From the NCBI RefSeq assembly GCF_012932145.1, contig NZ_MWOK01000010.1, forward strand, positions 88,942 to 152,941: a stretch of 64,000 nucleotides of DNA, given 5' to 3'. This DNA comes from Acidovorax sp. SRB_14. Lineage in GTDB: Bacteria > Pseudomonadota > Gammaproteobacteria > Burkholderiales > Burkholderiaceae_C. The notes below the pieces were generated by a model. It saw nothing but the letters and a program-made list of their open reading frames with translations, had not been told where the DNA came from and ran no database searches. Below, in pieces: positions 1 to 8,162 of this stretch. How positions within the stretch are numbered: the first letter of the stretch is position 1; the number at the start of each line of letters is the position of its first letter. A program made the position numbers and the translations under genes.

Positions 1-528
1 AGCTCGCTGCTGCGCGCCATTGCCGGCCTGTGGCGCAGCGGCTCGGGCACCATCGTGCACCCGCCGCGCGAGCACATCTTCTTTTTGCCCCAGCGCCCCT
101 ACATGCAGCACGACACGCTGCGCAGCCAGCTCATCTACCCGAGCCAGGTGACGGCGCTGGACGACGCCCAGCTGCGCGCGCTGCTCGACGAAGTCAACCT
201 GGGCGACCTGGCGGAACGCGTGGGCGGGCTCGATGCGGTGCACGACTGGGAGAAGCTGCTGTCGGTGGGCGAGCAGCAGCGCCTGGCGTTCGCGCGGGTG
301 CTCGTGCACCAGCCGGCCATGGTCATCCTCGACGAAGCGACCAGCGCGCTCGACAGCGCCAACGAAGCGGCGCTGTATGCGCGCCTGCGCGGCACCGGCG
401 CGACGCTGGTGAGCATTGCGCACCGCAGCGCCGTGCTCGCGCACCACACCCACGTGCTGCAGCTGCTTGGCGGCGGCGCGTGGCAGCTGCACGCTGCCCG
501 GGGATTCCGCTTCGACAGCGCCGAATGA
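1..528 (+). CDS. ABC transporter ATP-binding domain, SbmA/YddA type (C-terminal part, cut by window edge)
   Basis: This is the C-terminal nucleotide-binding half of an inner-membrane ABC exporter; the reading frame is open from base 1. The sequence begins just after the Walker A lysine (SSLLRAIAGLW) and continues with the Q-loop region LPQRPYM, a signature LSVGEQQRLAFARVL, Walker B VILDEATSALD and the switch histidine in SIAHRS. The form LPQRPYM followed by a TLR..L.YP stretch, and a signature with GEQQR, is typical of the SbmA/BacA/YddA and peroxisomal ABCD group, in which permease and ATPase are fused. The membrane half lies outside the window, so the substrate (peptide, cobalamin or fatty acyl) cannot be inferred. 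A dispersed repeat follows about 55 bp after the stop. Confidence 0.85.
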   Translation, partial: SSLLRAIAGLWRSGSGTIVHPPREHIFFLPQRPYMQHDTLRSQLIYPSQVTALDDAQLRALLDEVNLGDLAERVGGLDAVHDWEKLLSVGEQQRLAFARVLVHQPAMVILDEATSALDSANEAALYARLRGTGATLVSIAHRSAVLAHHTHVLQLLGGGAWQLHAARGFRFDSAE

Positions 529-584
529 GGCCGGGCGGCCACGGCGCCTCCCGGTACGCGGCCGCGCAGCCGCGCCTGGAATGT

Positions 585-645
585 CGAAAAAGATAGCTGA
601 AAGCGCATACTCATCAAAGGCTGGAGCCCTAAAACGCGCTGAAAA
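585..645 (+). repeat. Dispersed Comamonadaceae-type repeat, copy 1
   Basis: Intergenic copy between the ABC transporter stop and the PIN gene, plus orientation. It shows the family landmarks in order: an A/T-rich start with GATAGCTG, then AGCGC, then AAGGCTGGAGCCCT, then an A-rich end with GCTGAAAA. The rest of the 529-746 gap holds no gene that I can support. Confidence 0.7.
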
Positions 646-746
646 GAGAGTGACAGGGGTCAGGGCGCGAACCCTGGCCCCACGGCGTAGGCCAGCGCCG
701 CAACGCCGCCAGCCCGGGAACACGCGGAGAGGCCGTGTTCCGGGAC

Positions 747-1274
747 TCAGGCCAGCACGCGCCCCGCGCCTGTCGGCGCCGCACCCGGTGCGCCGGACGG
801 GGCGCACACCGGTGCCCACACCAGCGCCGAGCCCACGTGGGCGCCGTGCGCCAGCATGCGCCGGCGCAGGACCACCACGGCCTTGTCCTTGCTGAGCAGC
901 ACGGCGCGGTGCGCGGCCGCCAGGTCGAGGAATTTCTGGTCGTCGGCATCGCGGCAGGCGGGGGGCACGCGCGGCGCCACCGGCGCCAGCTGCACCTGCG
1001 CATCGAAGGCTTGCACCACCGAGGCCACGCTCAAACCGTAAAACGCCAGCCGCGGCACGATGTGCGGGTACGCCAGCACGCGCTCCAGTTCCTCGCGCAT
1101 GGCGCCGGTGGCCAGCCAGCGCAGCTGGCCCGCGCCCAGCAGGTCGCGCACCGGGGCCACGGCCGGGTCGCCAAACACCAGCAGGTCGAGCACGATGTTG
1201 GTGTCCAGCACCAGCGCGCGAGGCGCTTCTTCGGGCGTTGCCGCGGCCAGCGGCCAGCGCAGCTCAACCCGCAT
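747..1274 (-). CDS. PIN-domain protein, putative toxin-antitoxin toxin family
   Basis: A 175-residue PIN-fold ribonuclease-like protein. The first metal-binding aspartate is in LVLDTNIVLDLLVF, an acidic EEL follows in the middle, and the last acidic cluster is DADDQKFLDLA followed by LLSKDK. This matches the family called putative toxin-antitoxin system toxin component, PIN family. No antitoxin gene is visible next to it. I chose the ATG at 1274 because residues encoded further upstream are arginine-rich shadow of the preceding gene. The start lies 11 bp inside the end of the RNA methyltransferase gene, so the two are probably translationally coupled and the protein may be a housekeeping RNA-processing factor instead of a toxin. 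Confidence 0.8.
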   Translation of the reverse strand: MRVELRWPLAAATPEEAPRALVLDTNIVLDLLVFGDPAVAPVRDLLGAGQLRWLATGAMREELERVLAYPHIVPRLAFYGLSVASVVQAFDAQVQLAPVAPRVPPACRDADDQKFLDLAAAHRAVLLSKDKAVVVLRRRMLAHGAHVGSALVWAPVCAPSGAPGAAPTGAGRVLA

Positions 1275-2532
1275 CGGCAGCGGGCGGTGCGGCGCGCGGC
1301 GCGCGCACGGCGCCCTTGACCATGTCGAAGCGGAACAGCCGGCACTCGATCGGGCCGTTCCACATCGGCACGCGGCGCGATTCCTTGAGGCGCATCTTGC
1401 CGGGCAGCTTGAGGTCGGGCGTGAGCATCCAGGCCTGCCAGCCGGCGTAGTTTTTCTTCCAGTGCGCGGCCAGCTGGCTGAAGAACTCGCCGCCGTCCTC
1501 GGTCTGCGCGGCCTCGCGGCCCACGGTGCCGGCGCGCGCGCGTTCGGCGGCATTGCTGCCGGCCGTGCCGGCGGCGGCAATGCGCTCGCCGTAGGGCGGA
1601 TTGAGCAGCATCACGCCCGGCGTCTCGCTGGGCGGCATGCGCTGCAAGGCATCGCCGCCGCGCAGCTGCACGGCGCCGGCCACGCCCGCGCGCTCGGCGT
1701 TGCGCTGCGCGAAGTCGACCATGCGGTGCGCCACATCGCTGCCAAAAATGGGCACAGGGCTTTCCTGTTCTTCACTTTCAGCTTCGTTTTTTATAGCACT
1801 CCAGACATGGGCCTGGAACGGCAGCAGCTTCTCGAAGGCAAAGCGCCGGCGCTGGCCGGGCGCGATGCGGCAGGCGATCTGCGCCGCCTCGATGGCAATG
1901 GTGCCGCTGCCGCAGCAGGGGTCGTACAGCGGCAGGGGCGTGTCGCCATGCGGGTCCCAACCGCTGGCCGCGATCATCGCGGCGGCCAGGGTTTCCTTGA
2001 GCGGCGCGTCGCCTTTGTCTTCGCGCCAGCCGCGCTTGAACAGCGGCTCGCCCGAGGTGTCGATGTACACGGTGGCGTGCTCGGTCGTCAGGTGCAGGTG
2101 CACGCGCACGTCGGGCCACTGGGTGTTGACGTCGGGGCGCACGCCGCTCTTGGCGCGGAAGCGGTCGGCCACGGCGTCCTTGATGCGCAGACCGGCAAAG
2201 TTCAGGCTGGTCAGCGGGCTGTGCTGGGCCGTCACCTCGACCTTGAAGGTCTGGCGCGGGGTGAACCAGATCTCCCAGGCCACGCCGCTGGCGATCTCGT
2301 AGAGGTCGTTTTCCGAGCGGTAGGGCTGGTGGGCCAGTTGCACCAGCACGCGCTGGGTCAGGCGGCTGTGCAGGTTGAGCAGCAGCGCATCGCGCCACGA
2401 GGCGCGCAGCAGCACGCCGCCGCGCCCGGTCAGCAGGTCGTTGCCCGTGAGGCCCGTGGTCTGGTGCACCTCGTCGGCCAAAAAGCCCTCGACGCCGGCG
2501 GCGCAGGGCAGGAAAAGTTGCAGTTGATTCAT
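1264..2532 (-). CDS. THUMP-domain class I RNA methyltransferase (RlmL/YpsC-like)
   Basis: A 422-residue protein with an N-terminal THUMP RNA-binding region (about residues 45-160) and a C-terminal UPF0020 methyltransferase domain. The SAM-binding motif is DPCCGSGTIAIEAA and the catalytic N2-guanine methylation motif is NPPYGERI. It is the short, single-methyltransferase form like YpsC, not the fused RlmKL of Escherichia coli (about 700 residues); the likely target is a guanine of 23S rRNA. A dispersed repeat copy (1741-1796) supplies residues about 246-264, between the SAM motif and the next conserved strand. The start MNQLQLFLPC fits the family N-terminus. The end overlaps the PIN gene. Confidence 0.88.
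   Translation of the reverse strand: MNQLQLFLPCAAGVEGFLADEVHQTTGLTGNDLLTGRGGVLLRASWRDALLLNLHSRLTQRVLVQLAHQPYRSENDLYEIASGVAWEIWFTPRQTFKVEVTAQHSPLTSLNFAGLRIKDAVADRFRAKSGVRPDVNTQWPDVRVHLHLTTEHATVYIDTSGEPLFKRGWREDKGDAPLKETLAAAMIAASGWDPHGDTPLPLYDPCCGSGTIAIEAAQIACRIAPGQRRRFAFEKLLPFQAHVWSAIKNEAESEEQESPVPIFGSDVAHRMVDFAQRNAERAGVAGAVQLRGGDALQRMPPSETPGVMLLNPPYGERIAAAGTAGSNAAERARAGTVGREAAQTEDGGEFFSQLAAHWKKNYAGWQAWMLTPDLKLPGKMRLKESRRVPMWNGPIECRLFRFDMVKGAVRAPRAAPPAADAG
1741..1796 (-). repeat. Dispersed repeat copy 2, inside the RlmL-like gene
   Basis: Read on the minus strand it runs from GCTATAAAAAACGAAGCTG through AAAGCCCTG to CCATTTTTGGC, a diverged but recognisable member of the family. It lies in the sense orientation of the methyltransferase gene and keeps the frame open, encoding SAIKNEAESEEQESPVPIFG. 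Confidence 0.55.
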
Positions 2533-2682
2533 AGCGGTGCAGAGGATAAGGCCTGCGCGGCCCGGGTGCGCTGCAAGCACTGTGTTAGCGTTATGGCGCA
2601 GGCGCCGTCCGCCTCCTGTAGAGCGCGCCTGTTCATTATTAATAGGGCGCGCTTCCCCTACCGTGCCCAGCGAGGTGTCTTC

Positions 2683-3600
2683 ATGAACCCAGACAGCCGC
2701 ACCTGCCCCCTGTGCAGTGCCAGCCCGGCCGAAACCTTTCTTGGCCGCGCCTTCGATGCACCGGAGCAAGACACCACGGTCTCGATCTGCGCCTGTCCGG
2801 CCTGCGACTTCGCTTGGCAGTGGCCCTTGGAGCGCACCGCGCAAGAAAGCGCGGCGGTGTTCCATAGCGAATACCAGGCCGCGCGCAAGGAAAGCTATTT
2901 CGACAAGGAGCGCCGCGGCGAGGTCGCTGCCCTGCAGTTGGACTTCCTGGACGAGTTGGGTCCGCCCGAGCGCACCCTGCTGGACATCGGCTGCGGCGAC
3001 GGCACGCTGGCGACTGCGGCCGCTCAGCGTCGCTGGGCCGCGGTGGGACTGGATCCTGCCATGCCCGAAGACGCTGCCCCAGTCGCCACCAATCTCGCCC
3101 GTCCCCCCAGGCTGATCCGCGGCACACTGGAACAGTTGGGTGCAGGCGAGCAATTCATGTGCGTCACCCTATGGGACGTGGTCGAGCACCTGCCCGACCC
3201 CGAGCCGACGCTGGCCCAGGCCTGGGAGCGCGTCGCCCCGGGTGGCTGGCTGGTACTGGAGACGGGCAACTACCAGAGCACCGAGCGCATGCTCTCGGGC
3301 CAGCACTGGTGGGCGTGGCAGCTGGATCACCGCTGGTATTTCGCGCCATCGACGCTGGCCCGGCTGCTGGAGCCGCTGCGCTTCAGGCAGTCGTGCCTGG
3401 CCCGGCGCGTGCTGCGCCCCTGGTCCACCGGGAACGCGTACAACCAGCCGCCCTCGGCCCTGCAGACAGCCCTGTCGATCGCCAAAAGGCCGTGGCGTGC
3501 CCAACCCATCGCAGCCGAGCACGCCACCCGGCGCCAGGCGGCAGCGCGCTGGCCCGAGTGGTCGGGGCTGTCGATCTTCACGCTGGCCCTGCAGAAATAA
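2683..3600 (+). CDS. Class I SAM-dependent methyltransferase with N-terminal zinc-ribbon cysteines
   Basis: A 305-residue protein. Residues 10-13 (CPLC) and about 41-44 (CPAC) form a likely zinc ribbon. The central Methyltransf_23-type domain has the SAM motif LLDIGCGDGTLA near residue 105, then WDVVEHLPDP and a later GGWLVLETGN. This combination is common among methyltransferases acting on sugars or small surface molecules, but the substrate is unknown. The start is supported by GAGGTG 8-10 bp upstream. The gene is divergent from the RlmL-like gene across 150 bp and converges on rpoN. Confidence 0.8.
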   Translation: MNPDSRTCPLCSASPAETFLGRAFDAPEQDTTVSICACPACDFAWQWPLERTAQESAAVFHSEYQAARKESYFDKERRGEVAALQLDFLDELGPPERTLLDIGCGDGTLATAAAQRRWAAVGLDPAMPEDAAPVATNLARPPRLIRGTLEQLGAGEQFMCVTLWDVVEHLPDPEPTLAQAWERVAPGGWLVLETGNYQSTERMLSGQHWWAWQLDHRWYFAPSTLARLLEPLRFRQSCLARRVLRPWSTGNAYNQPPSALQTALSIAKRPWRAQPIAAEHATRRQAAARWPEWSGLSIFTLALQK

Positions 3601-3686
3601 CAGGCAGGCGCCCTGCGCTGCTGCGCGACGCCGCATGGGTGCAGCGGATGCCGCAAGCGCATGCTGGCGTACAACTTTGTCTGTAT

Positions 3687-5240
3687 CTACAGCGCCTTGC
3701 GCAGCGATGTGGTCGGGATTTTCAGCGCCTCGCGGTACTTGGCCACGGTGCGGCGTGCGCATTCGATGCCCTGCTCCTTGAGCATGTCGGCCAGCTGGCT
3801 GTCGGACAGCGGCTTGGCCGGGTCCTCGGCGGCGACGAACTGCTTGATGAGCGCGCGCACGGCCGTGCTCGACGCATTGCCGCCAGTGTCCGTGCCCAGG
3901 CCCGAGCCGAAGAAGAACTTGAGCTCGTACGTGCCCTGCGGCGTGGCCATGTACTTGGCGGTGGTCACGCGGCTGATGGTGGATTCGTGCAAGCCCAGCT
4001 CGTCGGCGATGTCGCGCAGCACCAGCGGGCGCATGGCCAGCTCACCGTGCACGAAGAAGTTCTTCTGCCGCTCGACGATGGCGCGCGAGACGCGCAGGAT
4101 GGTGTCAAAGCGCTGCTGGATGTTCTTGATGAACCAACGCGCCTCTTGCAGGCGCTGCTGCAGCGCCTGGTGGCCGCCCGCGCCTTTGTGGCCGCGCAGC
4201 GCGTTGGCGTAGATGTCGTGCACGCGCAGGCGTGGCATGACGTCGGGGTTGAGCTGCACGGAAAACTGCTGGCCGCCGCGCCCCACGGCGCGCACCAGCA
4301 CGTCGGGCACCACGGCATGGCGCTCGACGTCGGCAAAGCGCCGCCCCGGCCGGGGCTCGAGCCGCGCGATCAGCGCCATGGCGGCGCGCGTCTGCTCGTC
4401 GCTGGCGCCGCAGGCCTGCGCGAGCCGGCGCAGGTCGCGGCGCGCCAGCCAGTCGAGCGGCTGCTGGCACGCGCGCAGCGCGGTCTGCACGGTGTCGGCG
4501 TCGCAGCCGCCGTCGCGCTGCAGCGCCTTGAGCTGCAGCGCCAGGCATTCGGCCAGGCCGCGCGCGCCCACGCCGGTGGGCTCCAGGCTTTGCAGCAGGT
4601 GCAGCGCCACGGTGAAGCGGTGCACCAGCTCCTCACGCTCCTCGGTGGGGGCAGCGCCGGCGAGGCCCGCGGCGAGCTCGTCCAGAGAGTCTTCAAGGTA
4701 GCCGTCGTCGCTCAGCGACTCGATCAGGAAGTGCAACGCCGCGCGGTCGAGCTCGGACAGGCGCAGTGCCAGCGCCTGGCGGTGCAGGAAGTCGGTGAGC
4801 GTTTCGTGGCCGCGCGCCAGCTCGGCCGCATCGGTGTCGTCTTCGCTGCCGTTGGCGTTCTGGCGCGCGGGCGCCTCGCCGCCCCATTCGCTGTCGTCGG
4901 GTGCGGTGTCGCTGCTGCCGTCACCGCCCCAGTCGGGGGTGTCGGGCATGCCAGAATCCGCACTATTTTGGCCTTCAGCGCTTTCTGGGCTTGCGCCTGC
5001 AGCTCCTGAATACAGAGCATACTCGCCCTCCTCCTGGGCCGGCGTGTCGGCCTGGGCCAGGCCGAACTCCTCGCGCGCCGCCTCGTCGGGGTTGCGCTCC
5101 AGGAAAGGGTTCTCGTCGAGCATCTGCTCGATCTCGGCGGACAGCTCGAGTGTGGACAGCTGCAAGAGCCGGATCGACTGCTGCAGCTGGGGCGTGAGTG
5201 CCAGGTGCTGCGAGACCCGCAGTGACAGGCTGGGTTTCAT
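3687..5240 (-). CDS. rpoN: RNA polymerase sigma-54 factor
   Basis: A 517-residue sigma-54. Region I (residues 1-50) is glutamine- and leucine-rich (SLSLRVSQHLALTPQLQQ), the usual site for activator and core contacts. Region II is an acidic linker (about 50-140). The core-binding domain and a helix-turn-helix follow, and the RpoN box ARRTVAKYRE sits at residues 495-504, where it reads the -24 element. All landmark parts are present, so the factor should be functional. A dispersed repeat copy forms residues about 76-93 of the acidic linker. The gene follows lptB after 42 bp and is last in lptA-lptB-rpoN, the usual order in proteobacteria. Confidence 0.97.
   Translation of the reverse strand: MKPSLSLRVSQHLALTPQLQQSIRLLQLSTLELSAEIEQMLDENPFLERNPDEAAREEFGLAQADTPAQEEGEYALYSGAAGASPESAEGQNSADSGMPDTPDWGGDGSSDTAPDDSEWGGEAPARQNANGSEDDTDAAELARGHETLTDFLHRQALALRLSELDRAALHFLIESLSDDGYLEDSLDELAAGLAGAAPTEEREELVHRFTVALHLLQSLEPTGVGARGLAECLALQLKALQRDGGCDADTVQTALRACQQPLDWLARRDLRRLAQACGASDEQTRAAMALIARLEPRPGRRFADVERHAVVPDVLVRAVGRGGQQFSVQLNPDVMPRLRVHDIYANALRGHKGAGGHQALQQRLQEARWFIKNIQQRFDTILRVSRAIVERQKNFFVHGELAMRPLVLRDIADELGLHESTISRVTTAKYMATPQGTYELKFFFGSGLGTDTGGNASSTAVRALIKQFVAAEDPAKPLSDSQLADMLKEQGIECARRTVAKYREALKIPTTSLRKAL
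4961..5015 (-). repeat. Dispersed repeat copy 3, inside rpoN
   Basis: On the minus strand this reads GAGCTGCAGGCGCAAG, then AAAGCGCTGAAGGCCAAAAT, matching the family core. It lies in the sense orientation and encodes part of the acidic region II linker (around SGAAGASPESAEGQNS), the least conserved part of sigma-54. Confidence 0.6.
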
Positions 5241-5282
5241 GGGCGGCCTCCACGCCGCGGGCGCTGCGGGAAGGCCATGGGC

Positions 5283-6041
5283 TTACATCCGGAAATGCTC
5301 GCCCAGGTACACCCGGCGCACCTCGGCGTTGTCGACGATCTCGGACGGCGTGCCCTGGGCCAGCACGCGGCCGTCGCTGATGATGAAGGCGTGGTCGCAG
5401 ATGCCCAGCGTCTCGCGGACGTTGTGGTCGGTGATGAGCACGCCGATGCCGCGCGCCTTCAGGAAGCCAATGATGCGCTGGATCTCGATCACGGCGATCG
5501 GGTCGATGCCGGCAAAAGGCTCGTCGAGCAAGATGAAGCGCGGCTGCGTGGCCAACGCGCGCGCGATCTCGACGCGCCGGCGCTCGCCGCCCGACAGCGC
5601 CAGCGCCGGCGAGTCGCTCAGGTGCTCCACGCGCAGCTCCTGCAGCAGGGCCGCCAGGCGCTCTTCGATCACGGCCTTGGACAAGGGCTTGCCGTGCTCA
5701 TCGCGCTGCAGCTCGAGCACGGCGCGCACGTTCTCCTGCACCGTGAGCTTGCGGAAGATCGACGCTTCCTGCGGCAGGTAGGACAGGCCCAGGCGCGAGC
5801 GCCGGTGGATCGGCATGTGAGCGACCGACTGGCCGTCGATGCGGATGTCGCCGCCATCGCTGGGCACCAGGCCGACGATCATGTAGAACGAGGTGGTCTT
5901 GCCCGCGCCGTTGGGGCCGAGCAGGCCGACGACCTCGCCCTTTTGCACCACCAGCGAGACATCCTTGACGACTTTGCGGCTGCCGTAGGCCTTTTGCAGG
6001 TGCTGCACTTCCAGGCGGCTGCCCGGGGATGCGGCGCTCAT
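5283..6041 (-). CDS. lptB: LPS export ABC transporter ATP-binding protein
   Basis: A 252-residue cytoplasmic ATPase of the LptB2FGC complex that drives lipopolysaccharide from the inner membrane to the Lpt bridge. Walker A is [12 protein letters not shown], the Q-loop is [11 protein letters not shown] (the LptB hallmark), the signature is [15 protein letters not shown], Walker B is [13 protein letters not shown] and the switch histidine is in ITDHNVRE. Length and the HIS-type DHNVRETL motif match LptB. It overlaps lptA by 4 bp (ATGA) and precedes rpoN. Confidence 0.97.
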   Translation of the reverse strand: MSAASPGSRLEVQHLQKAYGSRKVVKDVSLVVQKGEVVGLLGPNGAGKTTSFYMIVGLVPSDGGDIRIDGQSVAHMPIHRRSRLGLSYLPQEASIFRKLTVQENVRAVLELQRDEHGKPLSKAVIEERLAALLQELRVEHLSDSPALALSGGERRRVEIARALATQPRFILLDEPFAGIDPIAVIEIQRIIGFLKARGIGVLITDHNVRETLGICDHAFIISDGRVLAQGTPSEIVDNAEVRRVYLGEHFRM

Positions 6042-6673
6042 GGCTTGCCACCGCCGAGCGCGTCGCTGGGTCGCAGCGCGGGGCCCGGCGCACCCGGCGC
6101 GGGGGCGGGCGGCGCAGGCGTTTCCTTGGGCGCCAGCACGGCGCGCACGCGCGAGCCCGGGGCCGGCGGCGTGTTGGGTGCGGCCTGCTGGCCGTCGACC
6201 GTGAACACGTCGGTGAGGTTGAAGTAGACGATGACCGCGCCCGAGAGTTCGTCGCTCAGGGTGCTGCCGCGGTAGCGGCGCAACTCGGCGCGGCGCAAGA
6301 AACGCACGGTATCGGCGCGGCCGTTGTATTCAATGACCTCGCCCTCGCCTTCGACAAACTCTTCGGGTGCACCGGGCGCGGTGTCGCGGCGCTGGCGGAA
6401 AAACGCGCGCTGCCCGGGCGGCGCTGTCACCACGCCCGACTGGTAGCCTTCGGCATCCTGGCGCACTTCGAGGCGCGCGCCGCGCAGGACGATGGAGCCC
6501 TTGGTCATGACCACGCGGCCCGTGAAGACGCTGGTTTGCTGCAGGTCGTCGTGGCGCAGCGCGTCGGCCTCAATGTTCATGGGCTTGTTGCGGTCGGCCT
6601 TTTCGGCATGGACCAGCCCGATGGGGGCGCAGGCCAGGCAGGCCAGAAGGGGGAGCGTGAGCAGGCGTTTCAT
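6038..6673 (-). CDS. lptA: LPS transport periplasmic protein LptA
   Basis: A 211-residue periplasmic OstA-like protein forming the beta-jellyroll bridge for LPS. Residues 1-23 ([23 protein letters not shown]) are a Sec signal peptide. Family motifs follow: [20 protein letters not shown], then the repeated bridge strands and [19 protein letters not shown]. The tail after about residue 165 is proline- and alanine-rich and low in complexity. I chose the start at 6673 because it begins the signal peptide; a longer in-frame reading begins in the terminator region of dsbA. The gene usually upstream, lptC, is not here. Confidence 0.93.
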   Translation of the reverse strand: MKRLLTLPLLACLACAPIGLVHAEKADRNKPMNIEADALRHDDLQQTSVFTGRVVMTKGSIVLRGARLEVRQDAEGYQSGVVTAPPGQRAFFRQRRDTAPGAPEEFVEGEGEVIEYNGRADTVRFLRRAELRRYRGSTLSDELSGAVIVYFNLTDVFTVDGQQAAPNTPPAPGSRVRAVLAPKETPAPPAPAPGAPGPALRPSDALGGGKP

Positions 6674-6715
6674 AGGGCACGAATCTTGCAATGATTGTAG
6701 CCATGCACCGGCCAC

Positions 6716-6738
6716 AAAAAAGCCCGCGGCTGCGGGCT
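6716..6738 (-). terminator. Rho-independent terminator of dsbA
   Basis: On the minus strand, 30-50 bp after the dsbA stop, an AGCCCGC / GCGGGCT stem is followed by six T residues. It separates dsbA from lptA, which must therefore have its own promoter in the short gap 6674-6715. Confidence 0.8.
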
Positions 6739-6769
6739 GGCGTTCCATCGGGCGCGGGTGGCGCAAGGC

Positions 6770-7414
6770 TCAGCCCTTGGCGCTCTGGGCCACGAGGTAA
6801 GTAACCACCTCCAACACGGCGCCCATGCTGCCTGCGTGGGTGCCATCGGTGTAATAACGGCCGGCCACGCCCATCGAGGGCACGCCTTCGACGCCATAGG
6901 CCTCCTGCAGCTGGCTGGCGCGGCGCACCTGATTGGAGACGGTAAAGGAGTTGTAGACCTCCTTGAACTTGGCCAGGTCCATGCCGGGCTGCTTGCCGAT
7001 CCAGGCAAAAATGGCATCGTCCTTGGCCAGGTTCTGGCGTTCGACGTGGATGGCGCGGAACACGCGGGGGTGCAGCTCGCCGAGCTTGCCCAGGCCTTCG
7101 AGCGCGTAATAGAGCTTTTGCTGCGGCACGAAGCTGGCATTGAAGGCCACGGGCACGCGGCGCACGCTGGCGTTCTGCGGTGCGTTCTTGAGCCAGGCGG
7201 CGAAGGTCGGCTCGAAATCGTTGCAGTGCGGGCAGCTGTACCAGAAGAACTCGATCACCTCGACCTTGCCGGCCGGTGCCTCGGTGGGTGCGGGCTTGGC
7301 CAGCTTGACGTAGTCCTTGCCCTCTTTCGGGGCGAGCTGGGCCAGGGCCGGCAGCGACAGGGTGGACGCAGCCACGGCAGAGGCGGCAGACAGGGAAAAC
7401 TCACGGCGTTTCAT
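6770..7414 (-). CDS. dsbA: Thiol:disulfide interchange protein, DsbA type
   Basis: A 214-residue periplasmic oxidoreductase. A signal peptide (residues 1 to about 25, MKRREFSLSAASAVAASTLS, ending ALA) precedes a thioredoxin fold with an active site CPHC in FFWYSCPHCND. The cis-proline loop is GVEGVPSMGV. It oxidises cysteine pairs in secreted proteins and would be recharged by DsbB. The ATG at 7414 has AAGGAGTGTCC just upstream. It follows the SPOR gene after 57 bp and ends in a terminator. Confidence 0.92.
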   Translation of the reverse strand: MKRREFSLSAASAVAASTLSLPALAQLAPKEGKDYVKLAKPAPTEAPAGKVEVIEFFWYSCPHCNDFEPTFAAWLKNAPQNASVRRVPVAFNASFVPQQKLYYALEGLGKLGELHPRVFRAIHVERQNLAKDDAIFAWIGKQPGMDLAKFKEVYNSFTVSNQVRRASQLQEAYGVEGVPSMGVAGRYYTDGTHAGSMGAVLEVVTYLVAQSAKG

Positions 7415-7471
7415 GGAAAGGACACTCCTTGTTCTGGTTGCGGGGGTCTGAGCGGCCACCGCGCGGAAAGT

Positions 7472-8149
7472 TCAGCGCTGCACGCGCACCAGGGCCGACT
7501 CCACGCCGGCGCCATCGAGCTTTTCCTTGAGCTGCTCGGCATCGTCTCGCTTGCCAAACGGACCCACGCGCACGCGGAACACGGTACGGCCATTTTGCTC
7601 GCGCTCGCTCACGCGCGCCTCCCAGCCCATCATGGCCAGCTTGGCGCGCTGCGCGTCGGCGTCAGACTGGGCGCGGAAGGCGCCTGCCTGCACGAAATAA
7701 TCGAACGGGTCCACGCTGACCGCGGCGGCAGACTTGGACTTGGCCTTGACCAAGTCACCCAAGGGGTCTGCCGAGGTGGCGGCCTTGGTGGTGCCCGCAG
7801 GCGGCGCCTTGCCCGCGACCGCGGGGGGCAATGGCGCTGCAGCAGGGGCGTCGGGCGCATGCGCAGCGGCAGGCGGCATGGCCGGGGGCGCTTCTGCCCC
7901 CACCGGGCCCGACGCCTCGGGCGCTGTGGTGCGCGCCGGGTTCTTGCCATAGAGTGGTGAATTGGGGTCCCAGTTTTTGTTCTTCTGCGCTTCGGCCGCG
8001 TCCTGGTCGAGGCTGCGCGAGGCGCCCTTGTTCAGAAAGGGCACCGGCACCTTGGTCACGTAGACGGCCACGGCCAGCGCCGCCCCCAGCCCGACGACCA
8101 GGCCGAAGATGAAGCCCACAATGGTCCCGCCCTGCTGCTGCTTTTTCAT
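7472..8149 (-). CDS. SPOR-domain membrane protein (FtsN-like)
   Basis: A 225-residue protein with a short basic cytoplasmic start (MKKQQQGG), one membrane segment (about residues 9-32, TIVGFIFGLVVGLGAALAVA), a long alanine/proline-rich periplasmic linker, and a C-terminal SPOR domain (about 148-225, YFVQAGAFRAQSDADAQRAKL to VRVGPFGKRDDAEQL). SPOR domains bind glycan strands stripped of peptides at the septum, so a division or peptidoglycan role is likely. It follows argS by 13 bp, the usual arrangement in Burkholderiales. Confidence 0.88.
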   Translation of the reverse strand: MKKQQQGGTIVGFIFGLVVGLGAALAVAVYVTKVPVPFLNKGASRSLDQDAAEAQKNKNWDPNSPLYGKNPARTTAPEASGPVGAEAPPAMPPAAAHAPDAPAAAPLPPAVAGKAPPAGTTKAATSADPLGDLVKAKSKSAAAVSVDPFDYFVQAGAFRAQSDADAQRAKLAMMGWEARVSEREQNGRTVFRVRVGPFGKRDDAEQLKEKLDGAGVESALVRVQR

Positions 8150-8162
8150 AGGTCCGATTCCG

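Noticed and set aside
3159..5009. Open frame of about 600 codons on the plus strand spanning the methyltransferase end and rpoN
   Set aside because: Antisense shadow of rpoN; low-complexity Ala/Arg/Gly translation without motifs.
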